Origin: Micromonospora sp. WMMD1082
Lineage (GTDB): Bacteria > Actinomycetota > Actinomycetes > Mycobacteriales > Micromonosporaceae
NCBI RefSeq assembly: GCF_029626175.1
Contig: NZ_JARUBM010000002.1
Coordinates: 558,001 to 622,000, forward strand
DNA: 64,000 nucleotides
Direction: 5' to 3'
Shown here: in pieces, positions 1 through 8,557 of the stretch
Numbering within the stretch: the first letter of the stretch is position 1
Layout: the number at the start of each line of letters is the position of its first letter
Position numbers and translations under genes: made by a program
Notes under the pieces: generated by a model
Database searches by the model: none
The model's input: only the letters and a program-made list of their open reading frames with translations
What the model was told of the DNA's origin: nothing

Positions 1-446
1 TTCTCCTCGTCCTCCAGGGGCGCGATGCCCACCGGGGACAGCGACGCCGCCATCAGCTCGTCGTGCACCTGCTGATCGACCCGGCGGCCCACCAGATCCC
101 CGAGCGAGGACCGCAGCGGCGTGAGCACCTGCTGCGCGACAAAGGCCAGGGCCGCTCCGACGAAGACAGTCACCAGCGAGTCCCAGGCCGGGGAGCCCAG
201 ACCGTCGCTGACGGCCGCCGGCACCCGCCCGAGCAGGACGCTGGTCGCCACGATGAACAGTACGGGCAGCACACCCAGGAGCAGGTTGATCACGACCAGG
301 GTGGTGACCAGGCCGGCCCCGCCCCGACGCAGCAGGCGCACGGTCTGCCAGCGGGCGCGCAGCAGGTTGGCCGGATTGCTGGCCATCGCGTCGGGGCTCT
401 CGTTCAACGGCACCTCGACCGGGAGATCCCGACGGTGATCGCTCAC
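1..446 (-). CDS. ABC exporter, N-terminal part (runs off the left end)
   Basis: Partial CDS read leftwards from a GTG at 446, with GGAGG four bases upstream. The visible 148 residues hold a short cytosolic lead, a first membrane segment (about residues 42-66, VINLLLGVLPVLFIVAT) and a second (about 84-104). They end in a PLEDEE motif. The sequence is clearly paralogous to the exporter at 40876 in this window (shared INxxLGxLPVxFxVATSxLLGRVP and RVDxQxxDELMxAxL patterns). It is expected to be a fused membrane-ATPase exporter half-molecule acting at the cytoplasmic membrane; the ATPase domain lies outside the window. The cluster may therefore continue further left. Confidence 0.85.
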   Translation of the reverse strand, partial: MSDHRRDLPVEVPLNESPDAMASNPANLLRARWQTVRLLRRGGAGLVTTLVVINLLLGVLPVLFIVATSVLLGRVPAAVSDGLGSPAWDSLVTVFVGAALAFVAQQVLTPLRSSLGDLVGRRVDQQVHDELMAASLSPVGIAPLEDEE

Positions 447-672
447 CACACCTCCAGCTCGGTCCTGGTTCACCCCGCACCCGCGGCGCGGGTGCGGTGG
501 TGCGCCGGACGGCGAGCGGACGCGGCCGACCGGACGCGAATCCGGTCAGCCGTCGTCGCCGGGGTCGGCGTCACCTGGAGCCCGGCGGCGCCCTGACCGC
601 CGCGCCGGTGACGGCATGCGGAGCGGGTGGGACCGAGCTTCGCGTCCATGCTGGACGGGGGGTGCCCGGGCT

Positions 673-690
673 CGCATCTTCCAAGATGCG
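673..690. promoter_or_regulatory. inverted repeat upstream of the ABC exporter
   Basis: Eight-base arms, CGCATCTT and AAGATGCG, are separated by two bases. They lie in the 265-base gap between the phosphotransferase and the ABC exporter. The core ATCTTCCA recurs upstream of glycosyltransferase genes at 39739 and (inverted) 39893, so this could be an operator of a cluster regulator. The rest of the gap 447-711 shows nothing clear. Confidence 0.4.
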
Positions 691-711
691 CCGGTCCGGT
701 CGCGCCGACCG

Positions 712-1515
712 TCAGGCGCCGGCGTGCCGCCGATGGCGGTGCAGCTCGGCCAACCGGCGGCGGGCGTACACCGGCTCGGCCCGCCAGCAGGTCGCCGTCT
801 CCCAGGCGACGCCGGCGGCGCGCAGCTGCGCCCGGTCGCCCGGCCACGGCGTCGTCACCTCGTCGGGCAGGAGGGCGTAGTCGAACCAGGGCACGTCCAC
901 CCGTGCCTCGTCCCAATCCAGCAGGGTGACCCGGGCGCCGTCGACCAGCACGTTGGTGGGGCCGACGTCACCGTGCACCACGCAACGCGGTCCCTGCTGC
1001 ACCGGCAGCCAGGCAGATCGCACCATCCCGGCGGCCGACGCGGGCATCGCGTCCAGCCGCACGTCACCGCCCCGCCCCGCGTCGAGCAGCACCCCGCTGG
1101 CGGCGAACCCGGGGCGCTGCGGCCAGCCGGTCGTCGCCGCGTGCAGCACCGCGAGCTGGTCGGCGACCCGCCGCCAGTCGGCGGGTTCGGCCGGATACCG
1201 GCCGGGGACGAATTCGCTGATCAGCAACCCGTCCACGTGCCGGCGCCCGTCGTCGGTGGGCACCGGCTCCGGTGCCGTCACCCCGCGGTCACGCAGATGC
1301 TCCAGCAGGTCCAGCTCCCACTCCAGGGCGGCGCGGGGCCGGATCGAGCGGCGGACCACCAGCGGCACCCCGGCCCGCTCGGCGAGCATCACCTCGTTGC
1401 GGTGCCCGCCGGTCAGTGGGCGGACCAGCTGCACGCCGGCCCACGCCGCGAGCGCGCTCCATCCCTTGCCGCGAGCAGAGTCGTCCACACCGCCACCCAC
1501 GTCGTCGTCGCCCAT
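712..1515 (-). CDS. aminoglycoside phosphotransferase (APH)-family kinase
   Basis: Predicted 267-residue cytosolic kinase of the APH/choline kinase fold. The catalytic loop HGDVGPTN is at residues 181-188 (Asp183, Asn188). The metal-binding motif LLDWDEA follows, with Asp200. ATG at 1515 was chosen because an in-frame stretch further upstream lies inside the divergent methyltransferase and is low complexity. Family members phosphorylate aminoglycosides, other antibiotics or small metabolites with ATP. Next to a biosynthetic cluster it is a candidate self-resistance or intermediate-phosphorylating enzyme, which would fit the exported PhoX-type phosphatase at 25174. The substrate cannot be told from sequence. 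Confidence 0.85.
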   Translation of the reverse strand: MGDDDVGGGVDDSARGKGWSALAAWAGVQLVRPLTGGHRNEVMLAERAGVPLVVRRSIRPRAALEWELDLLEHLRDRGVTAPEPVPTDDGRRHVDGLLISEFVPGRYPAEPADWRRVADQLAVLHAATTGWPQRPGFAASGVLLDAGRGGDVRLDAMPASAAGMVRSAWLPVQQGPRCVVHGDVGPTNVLVDGARVTLLDWDEARVDVPWFDYALLPDEVTTPWPGDRAQLRAAGVAWETATCWRAEPVYARRRLAELHRHRRHAGA

Positions 1516-1654
1516 AACGGCCCAGGCTAACCGAGCAGGACCGGGCGGCGGCCGGGCCGCGACCCCGCCGGTTGGGGCGACGCTGGTGCTGCCCGCATGG
1601 GTACGCCCGCACGGACAGGTGTCCCTCGCCCGCGTCGATGGAAACACTGAGGGC

Positions 1655-2569
1655 ATGAGTATCGAGGCGGCCGCTTGGGACACCGACCTGTCCGGCGTCG
1701 CCCGGACCGCCCGCTGGACCGCGGCAGCACGGGCGCGGGAGACGGCACGCCCAGACCGACTCTTCGACGACCCGTTCGCCACCCTGCTCGCGGGCACCGA
1801 CGGCGACGCCCTGCTGCGGCACTTCCACACCGAACGGGCCGCTCCCGATGGCAACCCGGTGCTGCCCATCCGCACCCGGTGGTTCGACGACTTCCTGCGC
1901 GGCAGCGTCACCCCCGGGTGCCAGGTGGTCGGTCTGGGCGCGGGACTGGACACCCGTGCGTACCGGCTGGACTGGCCGTCGGGGGTGGTGGTGTTCGAGG
2001 TGGACCAGGCCACCGTGCTGACGTACAAGCGGGAGCGGCTCTCCTGGGTCGCCAACGTGCCGCGGTGCGAGCGCCGGACCGTCGCGACCGACTTCACGGG
2101 TGGGTGGGGGCCGGCGCTGCTCGACGCGGGTTTCGACCCGACGGCGCGGACCGTGTGGTTCGCCGAGGGGCTGCTGTTCTACCTGCCGGCGCCGGTGGCC
2201 GCTGCGGTGGCCGCCCAGGCTTTCGGGCTCTCCGCTCCGGGCAGCCGGATCGCGGTGGATCTCATCGGTACGGGGATCTTCCGGCTGCGCTACATGCGTC
2301 GGTTCCTCGACAAGCTGGCCGACGCCGGCAGCCCGTGGCGATTCGGCACGGACACCCCGGCCGAGTTCCTTCGGCAGGCCGGCTGGGAGGTCGAGCAGGT
2401 CACCGAGCCCGGCGCGGCCGGGACCGACTACGGGCGCTGGCCGCAGGGCGCGCCACCGGTGGACTTCCCGAACCTCCCCCGCAGCTATCTCGTCACCGCC
2501 GGCCGGAGCGCCGGCGGTCCTGGCCCCACACCCGACGGCGCCGCTGCGGCGTCGGATGCCCATCGCTGA
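1655..2569 (+). CDS. class I SAM-dependent methyltransferase, Ppm1/LCMT-like (TIGR00027 type)
   Basis: 304 residues. The SAM motif I is VVGLGAGLDTRAYR at 91-104, followed by the acidic FEVDQ at 114-118 and a WFAEGLLFYLP block. This arrangement is typical of the leucine carboxyl methyltransferase-like actinobacterial O-methyltransferases. Such enzymes often methylate carboxylates or hydroxyls of polyketides and sugars. It heads a plus-strand unit running to the carrier protein at 7050 and is divergent from the kinase at 1515. ATG 1655 has only a weak GAGGG in front. The C-terminal 20 residues are Pro/Ala-rich and probably disordered. Confidence 0.85.
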   Translation: MSIEAAAWDTDLSGVARTARWTAAARARETARPDRLFDDPFATLLAGTDGDALLRHFHTERAAPDGNPVLPIRTRWFDDFLRGSVTPGCQVVGLGAGLDTRAYRLDWPSGVVVFEVDQATVLTYKRERLSWVANVPRCERRTVATDFTGGWGPALLDAGFDPTARTVWFAEGLLFYLPAPVAAAVAAQAFGLSAPGSRIAVDLIGTGIFRLRYMRRFLDKLADAGSPWRFGTDTPAEFLRQAGWEVEQVTEPGAAGTDYGRWPQGAPPVDFPNLPRSYLVTAGRSAGGPGPTPDGAAAASDAHR

Positions 2570-2586
2570 GACAGGAGTCGACCCCG

Positions 2587-3489
2587 ATGCCCGTTCAGTT
2601 CTCCGGAGAGACACATGGCTGTTTCTCGGACTCCCTTCAGATGGCCTTCGGCGACGAGGGCCCCGGCGAGACCGTGGTCGAGGTGCTGACCGGGTCGGCC
2701 TTCGGCATGTACCTGCACCACGACGGACGCCCGTTCTTCGCCCCGATCGGCTGGAACCCGGAGAAGGGCATCGAGAGCATGCTGGACCTGCTCGGGTGGA
2801 CGTGCGAGCGGACCGGCGGCTCCCTCGACGAGGTGGTCCGGGCGCTGGAGAAGGTGGACGACCAGCACCGGGCGGTGGCCGGCCCGGTGGAGATGGGACT
2901 GCTCCCGCACCACCCGGGGCTGGGTCAGCCCATCGGGGCCGATCACTATCTGGTGATCGTCGGCTTCGACGGGGAGAACGTGGTGATCCACGACCCGCGC
3001 GCTCACCCGTACACCGTGCTGCCGGTGCAGAAGCTGCTCGCCGCCTGGCGCACCGAGACGCTGTCCTACACCGTCCCGGACTTCAACCTGCGCACCGGTT
3101 TCCGGCGGGTACGCGAGGTCGACACCGCCGAGGCGGTGCGCCGGCTGCTGCCGATCGCCGCCGACATGGTCGTACCGGATGCCTCCGCGGAGGCATCCGA
3201 GGGCGCGGCGAAGGTGCTCGACGGCGGGCTGAGCACCTTCCTCTTCTTCCACCTGGCCGACTTCATGGTGTGCGTGGGCGCACGGCGGCGCAACGACGCG
3301 GCCGTGGTGCTCGCCCGGTACGGCTACACCCGGGTGGCGGAGGTGCTGGACCAGCAGGCCCGGCTGATCGGGTCGATGGAGTACCCGCTGGTGGCCGGGG
3401 ACTACGCCGCCGCTGCGGCGACGATGCGCAAGCTCACGCCCACGTTCGCCCAGTTGGAGACCGAGTTGCGGGCGGCGGTTCGGGCGTGA
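2587..3489 (+). CDS. BtrH_N-like / C39-like cysteine acyltransferase candidate
   Basis: 300 residues, no signal peptide. A papain-fold-like triad is visible: Cys12 in THGCFSDSL, His120 in GADHYLVIVGFD and Asp136 in VVIHDPRA. The order and spacing resemble the N-terminal domain of butirosin BtrH, which transfers an acyl group from a carrier protein onto an amine of the sugar scaffold. The C-terminal half is helical and unassigned. AGGAG at 2572 precedes ATG 2587, 17 bases after the methyltransferase stop. With three carrier proteins in the cluster, transfer of an ACP-bound aminoacyl chain is an attractive role, but this is inference; a C39-type peptidase or cyclophilin-like fold remains possible. 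Confidence 0.6.
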   Translation: MPVQFSGETHGCFSDSLQMAFGDEGPGETVVEVLTGSAFGMYLHHDGRPFFAPIGWNPEKGIESMLDLLGWTCERTGGSLDEVVRALEKVDDQHRAVAGPVEMGLLPHHPGLGQPIGADHYLVIVGFDGENVVIHDPRAHPYTVLPVQKLLAAWRTETLSYTVPDFNLRTGFRRVREVDTAEAVRRLLPIAADMVVPDASAEASEGAAKVLDGGLSTFLFFHLADFMVCVGARRRNDAAVVLARYGYTRVAEVLDQQARLIGSMEYPLVAGDYAAAAATMRKLTPTFAQLETELRAAVRA

Positions 3490-3561
3490 GGCACGGCTAC
3501 CCGGCAGGGCCACGTTCGCAGGCGGACGGGGCCCTCGTCCGAGGAACGGGAGGCTGACCCG

Positions 3562-4365
3562 ATGCACGCCATCCTGCTCGTGGGGGGCCGGGGCACCCGC
3601 CTCATGCCACACACCAGCAACCGCCCCAAGGCGCTGATGCCGATGGGACGACACTCCCTGCTGGAGATCAGCCTGCGCCGGCTGCGGGCCTGCGGATTCA
3701 CCCGGGCGACGCTGTGCATCTCGCACCTGGGTTCGATGATCCGGTCCGCGATCGGCGACGGATCCCAGCTCGGTCTGCGGGTGGACTACTGCGTCGACGA
3801 ACGTCCGATGGGGACGGCCGCGCCGCTGCTGCTCGTGCCGGACTGGACCGGGCCCGCGGTGGTGATGAACGGCGACCTGCTGACGTCACTCGACTTCGGG
3901 AACCTGCATCGCCGACACGTGGCCAGCGGCGCCGGGTTGACCGTGGCGTACCAGCGGTACTGGATCTCCACCGGGGTCGGGCTGCTGCGCACCGACGGTG
4001 ACCGGATTCGACGGGTGCACGAGAAGCCGACCTTCGCGTGGAACGTCTGCTGCGGCATCTATGTGGCCGACCCGGACGTCCGGTCGTACATCCGTGCCGG
4101 CGAGCCTACCGACATGCCGGCCCTCATCAACGCGCTGACCGACGCCGGCAGGCCGGTCAACGGTCATGCCTTCGACGAGTCCTGGCACGACGTGGGCACG
4201 CCGGCCCGCTACGAGCAGGCGCGGGCCGACTTCCTGGCGGATCCGGACCGCTACCTGCGGTTGGTGCCCTCCGCGCCAACGGCGGGTCGGTCCCGCCCGG
4301 AACTCGACGTCGTCTTCCTCGACGAACCGGTGACGGGCGGCGCCACGATCGAGACGTGGACGTGA
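3562..4365 (+). CDS. sugar-1-phosphate nucleotidylyltransferase
   Basis: 267 residues of the NTP_transferase family. The nucleotide-binding signature GGRGTRL is at 8-14, the sugar-binding-loop lysine is K23 (RPKALMP), and the metal-binding NGD is at 103-105. It lacks the C-terminal beta-helix hexapeptide domain found in bifunctional GlmU-type or longer GMP-type enzymes. It should activate a sugar-1-phosphate with NTP to give an NDP-sugar for the glycosyltransferases nearby; base and sugar specificity are not evident. GGGAGG lies just upstream of ATG 3562. The stop TGA overlaps the GTG start of the glycosyltransferase downstream (GTGA). Confidence 0.85.
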   Translation: MHAILLVGGRGTRLMPHTSNRPKALMPMGRHSLLEISLRRLRACGFTRATLCISHLGSMIRSAIGDGSQLGLRVDYCVDERPMGTAAPLLLVPDWTGPAVVMNGDLLTSLDFGNLHRRHVASGAGLTVAYQRYWISTGVGLLRTDGDRIRRVHEKPTFAWNVCCGIYVADPDVRSYIRAGEPTDMPALINALTDAGRPVNGHAFDESWHDVGTPARYEQARADFLADPDRYLRLVPSAPTAGRSRPELDVVFLDEPVTGGATIETWT

Positions 4366-5459
4366 GCGGCGGCACCGGCGACGTCCTCGTGGTCTTCGCC
4401 GGCTACGGGCAAGCGCGGGCGGGGGCGGAGCGGATGGCGGTACGCGCGGCGGCGGGCCTGGCCGCACGATCGCGGCGGGTGACGGCGCTGGTGACCGACG
4501 CTCATCCGGACACCGTCGCCAGCCTGCGCTCCGCCGGTGTGCCGCTGTGCACCGACGCCGCTCAGCTGCTCCGGGCCCGCCCGGACTTCGCCCCGTCGGT
4601 GGTGCACGCCTTCGACCTGGCCCGCCCCGACGCGCCGGCCGAGGCGGTGCGACTGGCCCGTCGGTACCGCGCCCAACTGGTGCTGACCCCCTGCTCGGCA
4701 CCGGAGGTGTGGCCCGACCCGGTCCGGGCCGGCGAGGTCTGTCGGGCCGCCGACGTGGTCTTCGCCCTGACCGCCGCGGAGGAGACCGCGCTGGGCGACC
4801 TGGGTGTGCGGGACGCTCGGATCCGCCGCCTGCCGTCCGCGTCGGACCTCACCGGGCCGGTCGACACCGCCGGGTTCCGACGCCGCCACGGGATCGACGG
4901 GCCGTTCGTACTCTTCGTCGGGCGTCGGATGGCCAGCAAGGGGTACCGGACGCTGCTGGAGGCGATGGCCACGGTGTGGCGGCGGTTGCCCGCCAGCCGG
5001 TTCGTCTTCATCGGACCGGACGTCGATCCGGACGCGCCCGCCCACTTCGCCGCCCACGCCGATCCGCGCCTGCACGACCTGGGCACGGTCGACGAGCAGA
5101 CCAAACACGACGCGATCGCCGCCTGCGAACTGGTCTGCCTGCCCAGCGTCGCGGACGTGTTTCCGCTGGTCTTCGTCGAGGCCTGGACGTGCGGCCGGCC
5201 GGTGGTCAGCGGCGCGTTCGCCGGCGCGTACGAGGTGGTGCGGCAGGGCGTGGACGGACTTGTCGTCCCGCCCGGCCCGGCGCGCCTGGCCGCCGGGCTG
5301 ATCGAGCTGCTCGGCGACGACGTTCGACGGAGGCAACTCGGGGCGGCGGGGCGGCGGCGCGCCGAGCGGTCGTTCGGCTGGGATCGGGTCCTCGACGCCT
5401 ACGAATCGAGCTACGCGCCCGCGCCCAGCCCGGCCGCACCGACCGCGCTACCACGGTGA
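4362..5459 (+). CDS. GT4-type glycosyltransferase
   Basis: 365 residues with a two-domain GT-B architecture. The C-terminal half carries the group 1 glycosyltransferase features: a VLFVGRRMASKG strand-loop near residue 183, FIGPD, and the conserved FVEAWTCGRPVV segment with the EX7E-like glutamate that contacts the NDP-sugar. The GTG at 4362 was chosen because it overlaps the upstream stop codon (translational coupling); GTG 4356 is an alternative. It is probably a cytosolic retaining transferase using the sugar nucleotide made by the preceding gene. Acceptor unknown. Confidence 0.85.
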   Translation: MSGGTGDVLVVFAGYGQARAGAERMAVRAAAGLAARSRRVTALVTDAHPDTVASLRSAGVPLCTDAAQLLRARPDFAPSVVHAFDLARPDAPAEAVRLARRYRAQLVLTPCSAPEVWPDPVRAGEVCRAADVVFALTAAEETALGDLGVRDARIRRLPSASDLTGPVDTAGFRRRHGIDGPFVLFVGRRMASKGYRTLLEAMATVWRRLPASRFVFIGPDVDPDAPAHFAAHADPRLHDLGTVDEQTKHDAIAACELVCLPSVADVFPLVFVEAWTCGRPVVSGAFAGAYEVVRQGVDGLVVPPGPARLAAGLIELLGDDVRRRQLGAAGRRRAERSFGWDRVLDAYESSYAPAPSPAAPTALPR

Positions 5460-5487
5460 GCCGCACCCGACCTCCTGCCCACCGCCC

Positions 5488-5585
5488 GAAAGGACGCACG
5501 GATGAGCGAGCGTGAGCGAGTGAATCATCGACACAGCGCGGTGGTGCCTCAGGGCGGCACGCAGCGAAGCGGAGTGGCGTCATGA
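5488..5585 (+). repeat. Micromonosporaceae-type short repeat containing a 27-codon ORF
   Basis: The gap between the glycosyltransferase and aminotransferase holds AAAGGA (5488-5493) followed by ATG 5502 and 27 codons (MSERERVNHR...). Its TGA overlaps the aminotransferase ATG. The first 30 bases of this ORF match the first 30 bases of the glycoside hydrolase gene at 11558 (minus strand) with one difference. That suggests a dispersed short repeat rather than a conserved peptide. It could still be translated and couple ribosomes into the aminotransferase. Confidence 0.5.
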
Positions 5586-6778
5586 GCGCACTGGCCGCCC
5601 CGCGTTGGCGGGTCACCCTGGCCGACAACACCGTCGACGAGCAGGAGATCGCCGCGGTCACCGAGGTCCTGCGCTCGCGCTGGCTCTCGGCCGGCGCACA
5701 GACCGCCGCCTTCGAGCGGGAGTTCGCCGACCGGCTCGGCGCCGACGACGCGGTCGCGGTCAGCAGTGGCACGGCCGCCCTGCACCTGGCGATGTTGGCC
5801 CTCGACCTGGGGCCGGGCGACGAGGTGATCATGCCGGCGCTGACGTTCGTGGCCTCCGCCGCGGTGGTGGCGCTGGCCGGCGCCACCCCGGTCCTCGCCG
5901 ACGTGCGCGCCCCGGACGACCTCACCGTGGACCCGGTGGACGTGGCGCGGCTGGTCACCCCGCGGACCCGGGCGGTCGTCGCGATGCACTACGCCGGCTA
6001 CCCGGCGGACCTGGCCGCGCTGCGTACGGTCAGCGACGGGCACGGCGCGGTCCTGGTCGAGGACGCCGCACACGCCCCCGTCGTCGAGCACGACGGGCGG
6101 ATGCTCGGCACGCATGGTGACATCGGCTGTTTCAGTTTCTTCGCCACCAAGAACGTCACCACCGGTGAGGGCGGGATGGTGCTCGCCCGCGATCAGGCGG
6201 TACGGGAACGGATCCGGCTGGCCCGCTCACACCACCTGACCACCTCCACCTGGGACCGGCTCAGCTCGGGCGACGCCAGCTACGACGTCGCCGGGATCGG
6301 GCTGAACTACCGGCCGACGGAGGTCTCCGCCGCGTTGGGGCGCGTCCAGTTGGGCCGGCTCGGACGGGACCGGCAGCGGCGCCGCGAACTGGTCGCCACG
6401 TACCGGGAGGTGCTCGCCGCGGCACCCGAGCTGGTGCTGCCGTTCGCCGGTCGGACCGGCGACTCCGCGCTGCACCTGATGCCGGTCGTGCTGCCCGACG
6501 GGACCGACCGGGGCGCGGTACGCGAGGGACTCGCCGCCGCCGGCGTACAGACCTCGGTGCACTATCCGCCGGTGCACCACCTGTCGGCCTACCGGGGCAG
6601 CGCGGGCGCGAGTCGTTCGGCACTGACCGTGACCGACGCGGTGGCACCGCGTCTGCTGTCCCTGCCGCTACACAGCCGGATGTCCGACGACGACGCCGTG
6701 CTGGCCGCCCGGGCGCTGCTGCGCTGTCTGCGGCCGGACCGCACCACCCCCTCATCGACTGGACGGAGCACATCATGA
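5582..6778 (+). CDS. DegT/DnrJ/EryC1-family PLP sugar aminotransferase
   Basis: 398 residues, fold type I. The PLP lysine is K190 in FFATKNVTTGEGG, the pyridine-contacting Asp161 is in VLVEDAAHA, and SSGTAAL at 61-67 binds the phosphate. Family members transaminate NDP-keto-sugars. With the UDP-sugar dehydrogenase and epimerase at 12555-11555 it could install the amino group of an amino-sugar or amino-pentose. ATG 5582 overlaps the stop of a short repeat-derived ORF, and its own stop overlaps the carrier-protein start at 6775. Confidence 0.9.
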   Translation: MSALAAPRWRVTLADNTVDEQEIAAVTEVLRSRWLSAGAQTAAFEREFADRLGADDAVAVSSGTAALHLAMLALDLGPGDEVIMPALTFVASAAVVALAGATPVLADVRAPDDLTVDPVDVARLVTPRTRAVVAMHYAGYPADLAALRTVSDGHGAVLVEDAAHAPVVEHDGRMLGTHGDIGCFSFFATKNVTTGEGGMVLARDQAVRERIRLARSHHLTTSTWDRLSSGDASYDVAGIGLNYRPTEVSAALGRVQLGRLGRDRQRRRELVATYREVLAAAPELVLPFAGRTGDSALHLMPVVLPDGTDRGAVREGLAAAGVQTSVHYPPVHHLSAYRGSAGASRSALTVTDAVAPRLLSLPLHSRMSDDDAVLAARALLRCLRPDRTTPSSTGRSTS

Positions 6779-7050
6779 TCTCCCCACCAACCGCCGCCAC
6801 GGTCGGGGCGACCATCATCCGACTGCTGACCGAGATGACCGGTATCGACCCGGCGTCGCTGACCGACGACACCAGGATCTTCATGGAACTCGGCCTGACG
6901 TCGGCCAGGATCCTCGAACTGTTGATGCGGTTGGAGGAGGAACTCGGCCAGCCGATGGTCGATCGGGTGGACTGGTTGCGCATGGAGACCATCGCCGACC
7001 TGGCCGGGTTCGTCGCCGGACGACAGGGCGGCGCCGCATCCCGATCCTGA
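6775..7050 (+). CDS. free-standing acyl carrier protein 1
   Basis: 91 residues, acidic four-helix carrier. The phosphopantetheine attachment site is Ser43 in MELGLTSARILELL. This is a variant of the usual GxDS motif with Thr before Ser, but hydrophobic spacing is conserved. It is translationally coupled to the aminotransferase by a 4-base overlap and ends the plus-strand unit before a strong hairpin. One of three discrete carrier proteins in the cluster; it is expected to be modified by the PPTase at 17215. Confidence 0.85.
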   Translation: MISPPTAATVGATIIRLLTEMTGIDPASLTDDTRIFMELGLTSARILELLMRLEEELGQPMVDRVDWLRMETIADLAGFVAGRQGGAASRS

Positions 7051-7055
7051 GTTGG

Positions 7056-7090
7056 GTGGTGCCGGCCCCGGCCGCCGGGGCCGGCACCAC
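7056..7090. terminator. bidirectional terminator hairpin
   Basis: Perfect 14-base arms (GTGGTGCCGGCCCC and its complement) around a 7-base loop. They lie between the convergent carrier-protein gene and the MaoC-like gene. No clear T tract follows. Confidence 0.7.
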
Positions 7091-7099
7091 GGCGAGTCC

Positions 7100-7555
7100 T
7101 CACGCGTAGTTGTGCACCAGCACCTGCGCGACGCAGACCGGCACCCGTCGCCGTTCCACCTCGTAGGTCAGGCTCAGGACCAGCTGAACGCCGCCCCGGA
7201 GCGGCCGGACCTCCCGCAGCCGGACACCCGCCCGGATCCGGGAACCGACCAGCACGGGCGACAGGAAGCGGACCCGGTCGCAGCCGTAGTTCACCTTCAG
7301 GCGTACGCCCTCGGCGACGAGCACCTGCTCCAGCACCCGCGAGGTCAGGGCGAGGATGAGGAAGCCGTGGACGACCGTGCCGCCGAACGGGCCGTCGGCC
7401 GCCCGCTTCGGATCGACGTGGATCCACTGGTAGTCGCCGATCGCCTCGGCGAAGCTGTCCACCTGCTCCTGATCGATCGACATCCACTCACTGAAGCCGA
7501 GGTGGCGCCCCACCAGGGCACGCAGGGGTTCGACCTCGGTACCGACAACGATCAT
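7100..7555 (-). CDS. MaoC-like (R)-specific hydratase/dehydratase
   Basis: 151 residues, single hot-dog fold. The hydratase 2 motif AIGDYQWIHVDP places the catalytic Asp41 and His46. GTVVHGFLILAL matches the following conserved helix. Enzymes of this family hydrate or dehydrate enoyl/3-hydroxyacyl thioesters on CoA or carrier proteins. It is the last gene of the long minus-strand operon that starts with the carrier protein at 15685. Together with the acyl-CoA dehydrogenase at 17961 it could process a carrier-bound chain. Confidence 0.85.
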   Translation of the reverse strand: MIVVGTEVEPLRALVGRHLGFSEWMSIDQEQVDSFAEAIGDYQWIHVDPKRAADGPFGGTVVHGFLILALTSRVLEQVLVAEGVRLKVNYGCDRVRFLSPVLVGSRIRAGVRLREVRPLRGGVQLVLSLTYEVERRRVPVCVAQVLVHNYA

Positions 7556-7605
7556 GTTGCCCCCTTCTCGTGCTGACGGTGATCGGACGGCCAGGGGTCA
7601 CCGGG

Positions 7606-8550
7606 TCACTGGACGAGGAAGTAGGCCGGCCCCAGCCGCTCCGGCGCCGATGCGCCGGCGGTCGCGCCCAGGTGGCGCAGGAACGGGACGTCCAGTCCCA
7701 CGTCCACCCGCCAGTACGCGCCAGCGGGGCTACGGTGCGCGGGCCAGTCGTCGTCGAGCAGTCCCCACCCGACCAGGGTGCGGAGGAAGAACGGGTCGGC
7801 CGGCCACCAGCGGCCCTCGGCGTCACGCAGCTCCAGCCAGTGATGCCGGTTGGCGAAGGGGCGCGACAGGCACAGTCCGGTGGCCGCCCGGACCGGCGTA
7901 CCGAGTTCGCCGCCCCGGGACACCAGGTGACGCACCGCGAGGGTGCAGTCGGCCAGGCCGGTCTCCCGCAGGAATCCGAGGTCGGTGGTGAGTCCCGGCG
8001 GCAGCAGGTGGAACCGTAGCCCCGCCGCCTCGTCGACCAGACGCCGCTGCTCGGGGGTGAGCGCCGTCGGTGCGGCGGCCGGTTCGAGCTGGATGTCCAC
8101 CTCGAAGCGGGACGCCTCGGGTCGCCGGGCCGCCACGACCTGCGGCGCGGACGTCACCGCCGGGTCGAGGACGAAGGTGCAGCCGGCGCAGCGGTCCCGC
8201 GCCGGGCAGTACGCCCGCACGATCACCGTACGCCGCGCGGCCGTTTCGGCCCCGCCGACGCGGAGGGCCGCCGCCATCGCCTCGTACGTCGACCGCTGCG
8301 GTGACCGCACGTCCAGCGCAAGCGCCGCGTTGCGCAGGTCGTAGCGGTCGAACAGCAGGCCCTCGGCGTTCGAGGAGTGCGGGAGCCCCAGCTCGACCAG
8401 TTGCTCCAGGCAGGCCCGGGACAGCCGGTGGAACCGGGTCGCGTGCTCCAGCGACGTGTCGAAGGACCGGTGGCCGTCGGGCACCAGGCTGACCTGCCGC
8501 ACCAGGGCCTCGATCGTCGTCGACCCGGTGGCCGGCGTGGGCGTGGACAT
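7606..8550 (-). CDS. transglutaminase-fold protein with an extra cysteine cluster
   Basis: 314 residues, unrecognised at subfamily level. A transglutaminase/protease-like triad can be seen: Cys202 in GLADCTLAV, His236/237 in NRHHWLELRD and Asp252 in WPADPF. The N-terminal half has a CPARDRCAGC motif (Cys115, 121, 124) that could bind a metal. Transglutaminase homologues in pathways such as andrimid (AdmF) form amide bonds between carrier-bound substrates, so a similar role is possible here; this is inference. ATG 8550 lies 8 bases after the methyltransferase stop. Confidence 0.6.
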   Translation of the reverse strand: MSTPTPATGSTTIEALVRQVSLVPDGHRSFDTSLEHATRFHRLSRACLEQLVELGLPHSSNAEGLLFDRYDLRNAALALDVRSPQRSTYEAMAAALRVGGAETAARRTVIVRAYCPARDRCAGCTFVLDPAVTSAPQVVAARRPEASRFEVDIQLEPAAAPTALTPEQRRLVDEAAGLRFHLLPPGLTTDLGFLRETGLADCTLAVRHLVSRGGELGTPVRAATGLCLSRPFANRHHWLELRDAEGRWWPADPFFLRTLVGWGLLDDDWPAHRSPAGAYWRVDVGLDVPFLRHLGATAGASAPERLGPAYFLVQ

Positions 8551-8557
8551 CGACGTC

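Noticed and set aside
63..596. plus-strand open frame at the left end
   Set aside because: Antisense to the ABC exporter; low-complexity Arg/His/Gln-rich translation without family features.
2587..3489. bacteriocin-processing C39 peptidase
   Set aside because: No attached ABC transporter domains and no leader-peptide gene seen; BtrH-like transfer fits better with the carrier proteins.
5502..5585. conserved leader peptide
   Set aside because: Its sequence matches a repeat at 11558 rather than an attenuator; treated as repeat-derived.
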